From NCBI RefSeq assembly GCF_000473325.1, contig NZ_KI421513.1:2675217-2739216 (forward strand): a DNA stretch of 64,000 nucleotides, written 5' to 3'. Within the stretch, counting starts at the first letter, position 1. Each line of letters starts with the position of its first letter. Source of the stretch: Leisingera caerulea DSM 24564. Its GTDB lineage: Bacteria; Pseudomonadota; Alphaproteobacteria; Rhodobacterales; Rhodobacteraceae. A program made the position numbers and the translations under genes. The notes beneath the pieces were generated by a model. That model was not told the origin of the DNA and did not search any database. It saw only the letters and a program-made list of their open reading frames with translations. Positions 47,256 to 55,573 of this stretch are shown here, in pieces.

Positions 47256-48281
47256 CTACCGCAACGAAGCCCGCTTCAGCAGCCCCACCGCATCAGGCCG
47301 GTCCAAGAGTGACCGGCTCACATCCAGCCCATGGGCGCCGCGCTTGTGGGCGGCGGGCAGGGGGGCGTGCTGGTGTGCTGAGCGCGTGACCCAGATATCC
47401 TCCGGCAGCGCGGGGCGGGTGACGGGGTCGAGGAAGGTGCTCTCGGCGGCGATGCCCTCGGCGTAGATGATGTGGTGGCGGTCGAACAGGATTTGGAAGT
47501 AATCGGCAAAGCCGCCGTCCAGCACCACCACGCTGTCGCCGTTCACCAGGTCGCGGGCGCGGACCAGGATCTCTGGGGCGCCGGCGCCGATCTCGTCGCT
47601 GCGCTGGTAGACCATCAGCCGGTGGGCGGGGCTGACGATCAGGTCGCGGGCGTTGTTCAAGGCGCCCTTGCGGATCAGGACCGGGGCCAGATCGCCGACC
47701 GCGCGCAGGGTGGACTGGCCGACCCAGCGCACCTCTTGGATGCCGTCGTCGCGGGTGAGGACGCGGTCGCCGGGGCGCATGTCTTCGATGGGGCGCTGCG
47801 CGCCGGTGGACAGCGTGATGCAGGTGCCGCGGGTAAAGGAGACGCAGGCCGACTGCGCCAGCTTGCGCCGGGCAGGCTCGCGCTCAGCCTTGACCAGGGT
47901 ATAGGGCATCTGCGGCTGCAAGGGGGCGAGCGGCACCAGGTAGATGCCAGCGATGTAGCCTTCGGCGTCGGCCTCCACCATCACCAGGGTTTCGGTGTTG
48001 GGGCCGCGGTCGGGCATCAGGGTCAGCAGGCAATCCAGGTGCAGCGCGGCGCCGGGGGTGCCAAGCGCGGAGTTCTCCGCAATGGAGAGGCTGCCGTCGT
48101 GATGGGCGGCGATGCCCAGCCGCCGCTGTGCAGAGGCGGCATCGAGCATGTAGACGTCATCCAGCACCAGATCCTCGAGCACGCCCAGCGGGTCGCCTGC
48201 ATTGGCGCCGCATTCGGCACGGAAATGCTCGGCCAGGCAGGCCTGGACGGAGGTGAGGCTGGCGGTCAAGGTCTGTCCCAT
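47256..48281 (-). CDS. Hint-domain protein
   Basis: 341 residues. Residues about 145-290 form a Hint (hedgehog/intein-type) autoprocessing fold: SFTRGTCITLSTGAQRPIED, MRPGDRVLTRDDGIQEVRWV and LIVSPAHRLMVYQ, then YFQILFDRHHIIYAEGIAAE. In this Rhodobacterales-abundant group the Hint domain usually follows a variable N-terminal part, here about 140 residues (MGQTLTASLTSVQACLAEHF onward). The Cys at GTCITL would be the nucleophile for N-S acyl shift; no extein-like splicing partner follows. It has no signal peptide that I can see. Function unknown, possibly processing of a secreted effector. Confidence 0.8.
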   Translation of the reverse strand: MGQTLTASLTSVQACLAEHFRAECGANAGDPLGVLEDLVLDDVYMLDAASAQRRLGIAAHHDGSLSIAENSALGTPGAALHLDCLLTLMPDRGPNTETLVMVEADAEGYIAGIYLVPLAPLQPQMPYTLVKAEREPARRKLAQSACVSFTRGTCITLSTGAQRPIEDMRPGDRVLTRDDGIQEVRWVGQSTLRAVGDLAPVLIRKGALNNARDLIVSPAHRLMVYQRSDEIGAGAPEILVRARDLVNGDSVVVLDGGFADYFQILFDRHHIIYAEGIAAESTFLDPVTRPALPEDIWVTRSAHQHAPLPAAHKRGAHGLDVSRSLLDRPDAVGLLKRASLR

Positions 48282-48486
48282 GAGCGGCTTTGTGTTTCGT
48301 TCCCACTGTGGGCCCGTGCGGGGCGCTGTCCAATAGATTTGCCGCAGAAATGTGGCAGAAAACGGTCCGGAAGAGGCGGATTTTCCGACCAGTTAACGTT
48401 TGGGGCAGGGCGCGCGGGGCTGGCTTTCGCGGGGCGGTCAGTGCAAGCTCCGCGCGAACGGTGAAGATTCCCGAGGGAGGACGACA

Positions 48487-49266
48487 ATGGATCTGGGTGT
48501 TTCGGGCAAGCGCGCGCTGGTCTGTGCCAGCAGCAAGGGGTTGGGTCTGGGCTGCGCCGAGGCGCTGGCGGAGGCAGGCGTGAACCTGGTGATGAATGCC
48601 CGCGGGGCGGAGGCGCTGGAGGCCTCGGCGCAGGCGATCCGTGACGCCTATGGCGTGGATGTGGTGACGGTGGCCGCCGACGTGACCACGCCGGAGGGGC
48701 AGCAGCAGGTGCTGGATGCGGCTGAGGGCGTGGACATCCTGGTCACCAATGCGGGCGGGCCGCCGCCGGGCATGTGGACCGATTGGGACCGCGAGGATTT
48801 CATCAAGGCGCTGGATGCCAACATGCTGACCCCGATTGCGCTGATCAAGGCGCTGGTGCCGGGCATGATGGAGCGCGGCTGGGGGCGGGTGGTCAATATC
48901 ACCTCAGTCTCGGTCAAGTCGCCGATCCCGGTGCTGGGGCTGTCGAATGCGGCGCGGGCGGGCCTCACCGGCTATGTCGCGGGCACTGCGCGGCAGGTGG
49001 CGGGAAAGGGCGTCATCATCAACAACCTGCAGCCGGGCATTCATGCCACCGACCGGGCAGAGGCGCTGGACGGAGGAGCCGCGAAGGCGCAGGGGATCTC
49101 GGTGGAGGACGCCAAGGCGCAGCGTTGTGCCACCATCCCGGCGGGCCGTTACGGCACCCGTCAGGAGTTCGGCGCGACCTGTGCTTTCATGTGCTCGCAG
49201 CATGCGGGGTTCATGGTCGGGCAGAACATCCTGCTGGACGGCGGCGCCACCAACACCACGATGTAA
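48487..49266 (+). CDS. SDR-family oxidoreductase lacking the catalytic Tyr/Lys
   Basis: 259 residues, Rossmann fold with KRALVCASSKGLGLGCAEAL as cofactor loop (Ser-Ser-Lys-Gly-Leu-Gly instead of the strict TGxxxGxG) and LVTNAGGPPPG in place of NNAG. At the active site the Tyr-x-x-x-Lys pair is replaced: NITSVSVKSPIPVLGLSNAA continues RAGLTGY, so Ser is kept but Tyr and Lys are not. This is a known divergent BKR-like subgroup. Substrate unknown; it may be non-catalytic or use another mechanism. The ATG at 48487 has GAGGGAGGACG upstream. Ten bases before the AlkC gene, so probably co-transcribed. Confidence 0.85.
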   Translation: MDLGVSGKRALVCASSKGLGLGCAEALAEAGVNLVMNARGAEALEASAQAIRDAYGVDVVTVAADVTTPEGQQQVLDAAEGVDILVTNAGGPPPGMWTDWDREDFIKALDANMLTPIALIKALVPGMMERGWGRVVNITSVSVKSPIPVLGLSNAARAGLTGYVAGTARQVAGKGVIINNLQPGIHATDRAEALDGGAAKAQGISVEDAKAQRCATIPAGRYGTRQEFGATCAFMCSQHAGFMVGQNILLDGGATNTTM

Positions 49267-49276
49267 GGAGCCGTGC

Positions 49277-50398
49277 ATGGCCAGCGGTTTTTCCCTGAAG
49301 GATCAGCTGTTCAACCGCGGCAAGGTCCGCTATCTGGCGGGCCTTTTTTCCGCGGCTGAGACTGGGTTTGATGCTGAAACCTTTGAAGCCCAGGTGATGG
49401 CGGAGCTGCCGGCGCTGGAGCTGAAGCAGCGGATCACGCTGATTGCGCAGGTGCTGGCGGATCACTTGCCGGACCCGTTGCCGGAGGCAGCGCCGGTGCT
49501 GGTGAAAGCGCTGCCGCCGCCGCTGGACCCGGATAAGACGGATGATGATTTTGGCGATTTCATCTTTGCCCCCTTGGGGGAGTATGTCGCCGCGCGGGGG
49601 CTTGAGGCGCACCGGGATCTGTCGCTGGACCTGCTGGAAGAGATCACCCAGCGGTTTTCGATGGAATGGGCGATCCGGCCGTTCCTGAACCGCTGGCCCG
49701 CGGAGGTGCTGGAACGGATGAACGACTGGGCCGGACACAGCAGTTATCATGTGCGGCGGCTGGTCAGTGAAGGCACCCGCCCGCGGCTGCCCTGGGGTGA
49801 AGCGGTGGGGCTGCAACTGGCAGAGCCGCTGCCGCTTTTGGACCGGCTGCACGGGGACGGCACGCGCTATGTCACCCGCTCGGTAGCCAACCATCTGAAT
49901 GACATTGCCAAGAAGGATCCGGACCTGGTGGTGGACCGGTTGCAGGGCTGGCGCGAGGCTGGCCAGCAGGACCGCAAGGAGCTGGACTGGATGACCTCCC
50001 ACGCCCTGCGCGGGCTGGTCAAGGCGGGCCATCCGCGGGCGATGGCGATGCTGGGGTATGACCCGGAACTGATCTTGGATGCGTCTGTCACTGTTCCGGA
50101 AGCCGTGCGCATCGGCGAAGCGCTGGATCTCTCCTGTCGGTTGGAAGGCGCTGCCGACGCGCCGGTGCTTGTGGATTATATCCTGCATTTCCAGCGCCCT
50201 GGCGGCAAGGCTTCGGCTAAGGTGTTTAAGCTGAAACAGGCACGGATCGCCGGCGGCACGCTGGAGCTTGGAAAGAAGCACAAGCTGAAAGGCGATGCGA
50301 CGACCTTCAAGCTGGTGCCGGGACCGCACCGGATCGAGCTGATGGTGAACGGCAAGGTACGCGCCGAGGCAGCGTTTGAGCTGCTGCCGGAAGGGTGA
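49277..50398 (+). CDS. AlkC-like DNA alkylation repair protein
   Basis: 373 residues. N-terminal two thirds are HEAT-like helical repeats: FSLKDQLFNRGKVRYLAGLF, WAIRPFLNRWPAEVLERMND, HSSYHVRRLVSEGTRPRLPW, LLDRLHGDGTRYVTRSVANH and LNDIAKKDPDLVVDRLQGWR. The last about 100 residues form an Ig-like beta domain (VLVDYILHFQRPGGKASAKV to HRIELMVNGKVRAEAAFELL), the arrangement described for AlkC glycosylases, which remove 3-methylpurines. Starts after AAGGAGCCGTGC. A second alkylation-repair gene of the AlkD type is at 2735, so the genome has two non-homologous-subfamily members in 50 kb. Confidence 0.8.
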   Translation: MASGFSLKDQLFNRGKVRYLAGLFSAAETGFDAETFEAQVMAELPALELKQRITLIAQVLADHLPDPLPEAAPVLVKALPPPLDPDKTDDDFGDFIFAPLGEYVAARGLEAHRDLSLDLLEEITQRFSMEWAIRPFLNRWPAEVLERMNDWAGHSSYHVRRLVSEGTRPRLPWGEAVGLQLAEPLPLLDRLHGDGTRYVTRSVANHLNDIAKKDPDLVVDRLQGWREAGQQDRKELDWMTSHALRGLVKAGHPRAMAMLGYDPELILDASVTVPEAVRIGEALDLSCRLEGAADAPVLVDYILHFQRPGGKASAKVFKLKQARIAGGTLELGKKHKLKGDATTFKLVPGPHRIELMVNGKVRAEAAFELLPEG

Positions 50399-50420
50399 GT
50401 TAACGTACACACTCCTCGTT

Positions 50421-50460
50421 CGCCCGGCGGCACGCCGGGCAGCGCCCGTCCGCGGACCGG
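50421..50460. repeat. Repeat flanking arsM, left copy
   Basis: CGCCCGGCGGCACGCCGGGC then AGCGCCCGTCCGC. GCCCGGCG/CGCCGGGC-type stem. The same sequence with one insertion and one substitution is at 51664-51697. It follows the AlkC gene and precedes arsM. Confidence 0.6.
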
Positions 50461-50586
50461 CACTGTCCTCAGAGCTTTGTATCGCACACTCAATCACACT
50501 TGCGTCAGACTTCCCGCCAGCCCGATTGCCCGGGTGCTTGGGGGGCGCTATCCCAATGGTCCGGAACCATCAGGAAAGGCGCCTCC

Positions 50587-51636
50587 ATGAAACATGAAAA
50601 CGTGCAGACCTATTACGGCGAGGTGCTGCAGGGCAGCGGCGATCTCCAGACCAACGCCTGCTGCACGCCGGACGATGTGCCGGACCATGTGAAGGCGGTT
50701 CTATCCAAGATCCATGACGAGGTGCTGACCCGCTATTACGGCTGCGGCCTGATCGCGCCGGAGGCGCTGGAGGGCGCGCGCATCCTTGATCTGGGCTGCG
50801 GTGCGGGCCGCGATGTCTATGCGCTGTCGGCGCTGGTGGGGGAGCATGGCAAGGTGGTGGGTGTCGACATGACCCCGGCGCAGCTGGAGGTGGCGCGGCG
50901 CCATCAGGACTACCACGCCGAGGCCTTTGGCTATGCCAAGCCGAATGTCGAGTTCCACCACGGCTATATTGAAAAGCTGGAGGAACTGGACCTGGAGCCG
51001 GGCTCCTTTGACATCATCGTCTCCAACTGCGTGATCAACCTGGCCACCGACAAGGGCGCTGTGCTGCGCGGCGCGCATCATCTGCTGAAAGAGGGCGGGG
51101 AGATGTATTTCTCCGACGTCTACGCCGACCGCCGGGTGCCGCAGGTGATGGCGGAGGATGAGGTGCTCTATGGCGAATGCCTGTCCGGCGCGCTGTATTG
51201 GAATGACTTCCTGAGCATCGCCACGGAATCCGGGTTCAAGGACCCGCGGATGGTAACCTCGCGCCTGTTGACCATCGAAAATCCGGTGCTGGAGAAGCGA
51301 GTGCAGCCGCTCAAGTTTCTGTCAGCCACCTACCGGCTGTTCAAGCTGCCTGCCTTGGAGCCCGCCTGCGAGGATTACGGCCAGGCGGTGATCTATAAAG
51401 GCACAATCGAGCACGCGCCGCATGTGTTTGCACTGGACGACCACCACATCATCGAGGCGGGCAAGGTGTTTCCGGTCTGCGGCAATACATGGATGATGCT
51501 GCAGGACACTCGCCTGGCGCCGCATTTCGAGTTCATCGGCTCGTTCGAGACCCACTATGGGATTTTCGAGGGGTGCGGCGGCAATTCGCCTTTCAACGGG
51601 CTGGAGCAGAACGGCGCCGCGGCAGGGTGTTGTTAG
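50587..51636 (+). CDS. arsM: Arsenite methyltransferase
   Basis: 349 residues. SAM-dependent methyltransferase that converts As(III) to methylated arsenicals. SAM motif: ILDLGCGAGRDVYALSALVG, GVDMTPAQLEVARRH. The three functional Cys regions of ArsM are visible: TNACCTP near the N-terminus, SNCVINLATDKGAVLRGAHH in the middle, and GECLSGALYW. The C-terminal tail ends GAAAGCC, a Cys-rich end frequent in ArsM. The ATG at 50587 follows AAAGGCGCC. No arsR, arsC or acr3 is next to it, so its regulation is unclear; it is flanked by two copies of an intergenic repeat. Confidence 0.9.
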   Translation: MKHENVQTYYGEVLQGSGDLQTNACCTPDDVPDHVKAVLSKIHDEVLTRYYGCGLIAPEALEGARILDLGCGAGRDVYALSALVGEHGKVVGVDMTPAQLEVARRHQDYHAEAFGYAKPNVEFHHGYIEKLEELDLEPGSFDIIVSNCVINLATDKGAVLRGAHHLLKEGGEMYFSDVYADRRVPQVMAEDEVLYGECLSGALYWNDFLSIATESGFKDPRMVTSRLLTIENPVLEKRVQPLKFLSATYRLFKLPALEPACEDYGQAVIYKGTIEHAPHVFALDDHHIIEAGKVFPVCGNTWMMLQDTRLAPHFEFIGSFETHYGIFEGCGGNSPFNGLEQNGAAAGCC

Positions 51637-51663
51637 AACGGTCCATTCGCAATTGAAATCTAC

Positions 51664-51711
51664 CGCCCGGCGGCACCGCCGGGCAGCGTCCGTCCGCCCG
51701 CACGGGCGGAC
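51664..51711. repeat. Repeat flanking arsM, right copy, with extra hairpin
   Basis: CGCCCGGCGGCACCGCCGGG then CAGCGTCCGTCCGC matches the left copy at 50421. It continues into GCGTCCGTCCGCCC-GCAC-GGGCGGACGC, a strong stem likely acting as the arsM terminator. Confidence 0.65.
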
Positions 51712-51858
51712 GCTTCGCTTCCCCGCCCTCGGACGGACGCCGCCCTCAGCGTGGTTTCTTGACCGTCTGCTGCTTTTCTGACCGCTTGCGGCGGCTGAGC
51801 AGGGTTGCTATCCCGGCGTGAACCCAAGCGTTTTCATCGGAAACAGCCCCGAGGCCTC

Positions 51859-52965
51859 ATGAACACTGCCCCCGCCGAGATGCACAGCACCATGGCCCCG
51901 CCGCGGCTGGAGATCCGCAATATCCGGCGCTTCTTCGAGGGCCGCGCGGTGGTCGACGATGTCTCATTGCAGATCCAGGCAGGGCAGGTGACCTGCCTTT
52001 TGGGGCCCTCGGGCTGCGGCAAGTCCACCACGCTGCGGATGATCGCCGGGGTGGAGATGCAGGACAGCGGCGAGATCTATGTCGATGGCAAACTGATCTG
52101 TGACACTGTGTTCCGGGTGCCGCCGGAGCGGCGCAAGATCGGGCTGATGTTCCAGGACTTTGCCCTGTTCCCGCACCTGAGCGTTGCTGACAACGTCGGC
52201 TTTGGCCTGAAGGGCAGCAAGGACGAGAAGCGCGCGCGGGTGGAGGAGCTGTTGAACCGGGTGTCGCTCAAGCGCTTTATCGACGGCTACCCGCACCAGC
52301 TCTCGGGCGGTGAGCAGCAGCGGGTGGCGCTGGCGCGCGCGATTGCGCCCAGGCCGCGGATCATGCTGATGGATGAGCCGTTCTCGGGCCTTGATAACCG
52401 GCTGCGCGACGGCATCCGGGATGAGACGCTGAGCCTCTTGAAGGAAGAGGACGCTGCCGTCCTGCTGGTCACGCATGAGCCGGAAGAGGCGATGCGGATG
52501 GCCGACGAGATCGCCCTGATGCGGGGCGGCAAGATCGTGCAGCAGGGCGCGCCTTACAACGTCTATACTCACCCGGTGGACAAGGCGGCGGTGGCGTTCT
52601 TCAGCGACGTGAACGTGCTGAAGGCCGAGGTGAACGGCGCCTTGGCGCGCACCGCCTTTGGCGAGTTCCTCGCGCCGGGGGTGGCCGATGGCACCGCGGT
52701 GGAGATCGTGTTCCGCCCGCAGCATTTGCGCATCGACTTCGACCGCGGCGGCCAGGGGCCGCTGCCCACTCCCAGCGATGGCGTTGCCGCGCGCGCAGTA
52801 GTGGAGCGTGCCCGCTTCCTGGGCAGCGAAAGCCTGGTCGAGTTCCGCATGGACTTCGACGGCTCAGTCCTTAAGGCGACGGTGCCGAATGTCTTCCTGC
52901 CGGAAAAGGGCCGGGTGATGTGGCTGACAGTGCGCCGCAACCGCTGTTTCGTCTTTCCCGCCTGA
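51859..52965 (+). CDS. ABC transporter ATP-binding protein (Fe3+/FbpC-like), orphan
   Basis: 368 residues. Walker A LLGPSGCGKSTTLRMIAG, Q-loop MFQDFALFPHLSV, signature LSGGEQQRVALARAIAP, Walker B IMLMDEPFSGLDNRL, switch His in VTHEPEEAMRMADEIALM. After about residue 240 comes a TOBE-type C-terminal domain (EIVFRPQHLRIDFD, VERARFLGSESLVEFRMDF) as in iron and thiamine/spermidine-type importers. No permease or binding protein gene is adjacent, so its partner must be elsewhere. The start ATG 51859 (MNTAPAEMHSTM) is chosen over an earlier in-frame codon because CGAGGCC precedes it; a later ATG is possible. Confidence 0.88.
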   Translation: MNTAPAEMHSTMAPPRLEIRNIRRFFEGRAVVDDVSLQIQAGQVTCLLGPSGCGKSTTLRMIAGVEMQDSGEIYVDGKLICDTVFRVPPERRKIGLMFQDFALFPHLSVADNVGFGLKGSKDEKRARVEELLNRVSLKRFIDGYPHQLSGGEQQRVALARAIAPRPRIMLMDEPFSGLDNRLRDGIRDETLSLLKEEDAAVLLVTHEPEEAMRMADEIALMRGGKIVQQGAPYNVYTHPVDKAAVAFFSDVNVLKAEVNGALARTAFGEFLAPGVADGTAVEIVFRPQHLRIDFDRGGQGPLPTPSDGVAARAVVERARFLGSESLVEFRMDFDGSVLKATVPNVFLPEKGRVMWLTVRRNRCFVFPA

Positions 52966-53007
52966 GGTTCAAGGGGCATTCTGCACCCGGTGAAACAGGA
53001 GGTGCAG

Positions 53008-53859
53008 ATGCAGGGCAGCTATCAGATCCGGGCGTTGGCGCCTGCGGAAATCGAGACCGCTGTGGACTGGGCCGCGCGCGAAGGCTGGAACCCAGGGCAC
53101 AGCGATGCGGCATGCTTTGCCAGCGTTGATCCCGAAGGATTCTGGGGCGGCTTCCTGGACGGGCGGATGATCGCCTGCATCTCAGTGGTGAATTACGGGC
53201 AGGCGTTTTCGTTCCTCGGCTTCTACATCGTGGCGCCGGAATACCGCGGGCAGGGCTATGGCTATGCGCTGTGGCAGAACGCGCTGGAACATGCCGGGGA
53301 CCGGGTTGTCGGCCTTGACGGGGTGGTGGATCAGCAAGGGAATTACTGCCGCTCAGGCTTTGAGCTGGCGTACCGCAATATCCGCTTTGGCGGGGTGCCT
53401 GCCGGCAGGCCGGAGGCGTCTGCGGATTTTGAACTGTCCCCGCTGAGTGCCCCCACGCCGGAGCTGGAGGCGCTGGACGCCCGCGTTTTCCCGGCACCGC
53501 GCCGGGCCTTCTGGCAGCAGTGGCTGGGGGCGGAGGGGCACCACTCCTTTGCCGCGTATCAGGATGGGGACTTTGCCGGGTTCGGCACCCTTCGGCCCTG
53601 CGGCAGCGGCTGCAAGATCGGGCCGCTGGTGGCGGCCTCCCGTCCGGCGGCGGAGGCAGTGCTGGCGCGCCTGCTGCAGGAGCTGCCGGCCGGGCAGGAG
53701 GTGTTCCTGGATGTGCCGGAACCCCATTCTGCGGCGGTGGACATGGCGCGCGTCCTCGGGCTGGCGCCGGTTTTTGAGACCGCCCGGATGTACCGGGGCG
53801 CCGCGCCGCAGCTGGAGACGGACCTGATTTTCGGCGTGACAAGTTTCGAACTCGGCTAG
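53008..53859 (+). CDS. GNAT acetyltransferase with C-terminal acetyltransferase-like domain
   Basis: 283 residues. The N-terminal GNAT (about 1-135) has ISVVNYGQAFSFLGFYIVAP and the acetyl-CoA loop EYRGQGYGYALWQNAL. The C-terminal half (about 145-283) resembles the second domain of YitH/HolE-type proteins (Acetyltransf_18-like). Substrate unknown. AGGAGGT seven bases before the ATG at 53008 decides the start. A partial copy of its 3' end lies 0.9 kb downstream at 54675-54803. Confidence 0.85.
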   Translation: MQGSYQIRALAPAEIETAVDWAAREGWNPGHSDAACFASVDPEGFWGGFLDGRMIACISVVNYGQAFSFLGFYIVAPEYRGQGYGYALWQNALEHAGDRVVGLDGVVDQQGNYCRSGFELAYRNIRFGGVPAGRPEASADFELSPLSAPTPELEALDARVFPAPRRAFWQQWLGAEGHHSFAAYQDGDFAGFGTLRPCGSGCKIGPLVAASRPAAEAVLARLLQELPAGQEVFLDVPEPHSAAVDMARVLGLAPVFETARMYRGAAPQLETDLIFGVTSFELG

Positions 53860-53861
53860 GG

Positions 53862-53910
53862 GGCGCTCCCCCGCCGCCGCTGGCGGCCCCCCCGGAGTAT
53901 TTGCACAAAG
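53862..53910 (+). repeat. Dispersed intergenic repeat, copy 3, and probable terminator
   Basis: GGGGGCGCTCCCCC followed by GCCGCC-GCT-GGCGGC and CCCCCCCGGAGTATTTGCAC. The GC hairpins plus GAGTATTT tail match copies 2 and 4. It begins right after the GNAT stop codon. Confidence 0.6.
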
Positions 53911-53952
53911 GTAAACGCCGCCCCAGCACATCGACTGCTGGTGCGGCAGCTG

Positions 53953-54588
53953 TCAGCGCAACGCGCGCCCGTACCGCAGCAGCAAGTGCGCCATGGTGCA
54001 GACGGCCACGATCGCCAGCAGGCCCAGGCCGCGCTCGTACACGCCGTCGATGCCGGTGGGCAGGAAAAAGAACACCGGCGCCGTCAGCGTCCAGATCACT
54101 GCAATGGCCCGCAGCATCCGGGTGTAGCCTTGGCCCATCTGACCCGCCGCACCTGCCATCACCCAGGGCGCGACCGCCATCAGCACCCCCAGTGCGTAGA
54201 CGAGGTAGATGTGGATCACCACGCCCTCGTTGTCGCTGTCGCCGTATTCGTTGCGCGCGCCGACCAGGAAGACAATCAGCCCCATCAGCGCAAAAGCGAC
54301 GATTCCGAAACTCCAGCCGCGGCCGCCCAGATGCACATGGGAGGCGGCAACAGCGATGGCCACCAGCGCGGCGGAGAAGGCATAGAGCCCCGAATCAACG
54401 ATGAATTCATAGCGCCCCGCGCCAAGGTCGCTGATCGTGTCCGCGACCCAGTCATGGTCCGGCACGACGAAATCGGCGGCTATCACCGAACCAGCCAGCA
54501 GCAAACAGCCGAGGACGGCATAGGCGGCGAGCAGAGTGATCAGGGTGGGGGCGATATGCAGGGTAGGGGGAAGCGGGGATTGGGACAT
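53953..54588 (-). CDS. DUF998 family membrane protein
   Basis: 211 residues, about six transmembrane helices, starting MSQSPLPPTLHIAPTLITLL. Family-like features are DHDWVADTISDLGAGRYEFI near residue 45 and FLVGARNEYGDSDNEGVVIH with VIHIYLVYALGVLMAVAP. No function is known for DUF998 proteins. Convergent with the GNAT gene; the intervening 90 bases are the dispersed repeat. Confidence 0.8.
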   Translation of the reverse strand: MSQSPLPPTLHIAPTLITLLAAYAVLGCLLLAGSVIAADFVVPDHDWVADTISDLGAGRYEFIVDSGLYAFSAALVAIAVAASHVHLGGRGWSFGIVAFALMGLIVFLVGARNEYGDSDNEGVVIHIYLVYALGVLMAVAPWVMAGAAGQMGQGYTRMLRAIAVIWTLTAPVFFFLPTGIDGVYERGLGLLAIVAVCTMAHLLLRYGRALR

Positions 54589-54674
54589 CGGCGCGGGCTC
54601 CTGGTGCTGTCAGCATCTCAACGCAGCAGGCAGGCCAAGTGTTCCGCGTCTGCGCGGTGCAAGCCGCGCTGTGT

Positions 54675-54762
54675 GAGCCCGCCCGGATGTTCCGCGGCGC
54701 TGCGTACAGTCCTGAGGCGGACCTGAGACCCGGCGTGAAAGCTATGAGCTGGGACAGGGGGG
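54675..54762 (+). pseudogene. Relic of a GNAT acetyltransferase 3' end
   Basis: Translates EPARMFRGAAYSPEADLRPG then VKAMSW, against ETARMYRGAAPQLETDLIFG then VTSFEL at the end of the GNAT gene at 53776. About half the residues are identical, and DNA similarity continues through the GNAT stop region into the GC-rich repeat beyond it (to 54803 against 53902). No start codon, catalytic domain or intact frame exists here, so it is a leftover of a duplication or recombination, not a gene. Confidence 0.65.
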
Positions 54763-54820
54763 CGCTGTCCTCGCCGCCTGTGGCGGCTCCCCCGGGATAT
54801 TTTCGGCCAGAAGAAGAGAG
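54763..54820 (+). repeat. Dispersed intergenic repeat, copy 4
   Basis: GGGGGGCGCTGTCCTCGCC, GCCGCC-TGT-GGCGGC and CCCCCGGGATATTTTCGGCC then AGAAGAAGAG. The 5' half matches copy 3 and the 3' half matches the inverted copy 1 at 15828. It ends a few bases before the WYL regulator's stop codon (convergent side). Confidence 0.6.
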
Positions 54821-54824
54821 GACC

Positions 54825-55499
54825 TTAGGAGCCGTATGGATCGTAGTCCTGCAGACGTTTGCCGGGTTCATCCACGAACAGCTCGGGCAGGGCCTGTGCG
54901 TTTTCGATCAGGTCGACCCGGAATACCCGGAAATCCTGCCGCGTTTCGCACCACGCGGTCAGGGTCCAGACACGGCCCCAGTATTCCATGTGCAGCGGGC
55001 GGATTTTGCGTTCGGTCAGGGTGCCGTCGATGCGGCGGTAGCTCAGCTGCAGCTTCTGGCGGGCTTTGATCGCGGCCCGCAGCGCCGGCATGTGGGCCAG
55101 GGCGCGCGCCGCGTCCGCAAACGGGTAGACCGCGAATTTCCAGGCGTCGGCCTCGGCGATGGTTTGCTCCGGCAGCACCGCATCCACCTTGGCCGCCAGC
55201 GACTGGGCGGCGGCCTTGAGGTCCGGATCGGCGGCCTCTGCCACGATGGCCATGCCGAGGTTCAGCGCCTCCAGCTCCTCCGGCGTCAGGGTGAGCGGCG
55301 GCAGGCTGATCTGCTCGCGCACCATGTAGCCGACGCCGCGCTCACCCTCCACCGGCACGCCGGAGGCCATCAGCGTGTCCATGTCGCGGTAGATGGTGCG
55401 GGTGGAAACCTCCAGCCGTTCGGCGATGTCCTGGGCGCGGTGCAGCTTCCCGTCGCGCAGGATCTGGATGATTTCGAAAAGGCGGTCGGTGCGGCGCAT
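54825..55499 (-). CDS. YafY-type WYL-domain transcriptional regulator
   Basis: 224 residues. N-terminal winged helix-turn-helix: MRRTDRLFEIIQILRDGKLH then QDIAERLEVSTRTIYRDMDT. Middle and C-terminal WYL region: LQLSYRRIDGTLTERKIRPL, HMEYWGRVWTLTAWCETRQD and FRVFRVDLIENAQAL. Such regulators sense small ligands or nucleic acids through the WYL domain and usually repress. The start at 55499 is the canonical MRRTDRLF; the open frame upstream is noncoding. It lies 74 bases downstream of the small monooxygenase-like gene in the same direction, and a perfect inverted repeat sits upstream of that gene. Confidence 0.88.
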   Translation of the reverse strand: MRRTDRLFEIIQILRDGKLHRAQDIAERLEVSTRTIYRDMDTLMASGVPVEGERGVGYMVREQISLPPLTLTPEELEALNLGMAIVAEAADPDLKAAAQSLAAKVDAVLPEQTIAEADAWKFAVYPFADAARALAHMPALRAAIKARQKLQLSYRRIDGTLTERKIRPLHMEYWGRVWTLTAWCETRQDFRVFRVDLIENAQALPELFVDEPGKRLQDYDPYGS

Positions 55500-55573
55500 G
55501 GCCCTAGCCTTCGCGCGGGGGAGGGAGGAGGTCAAGGGCTGCGCCCGCCCGGGAGCGGCGCAGCCCCAAGGGG

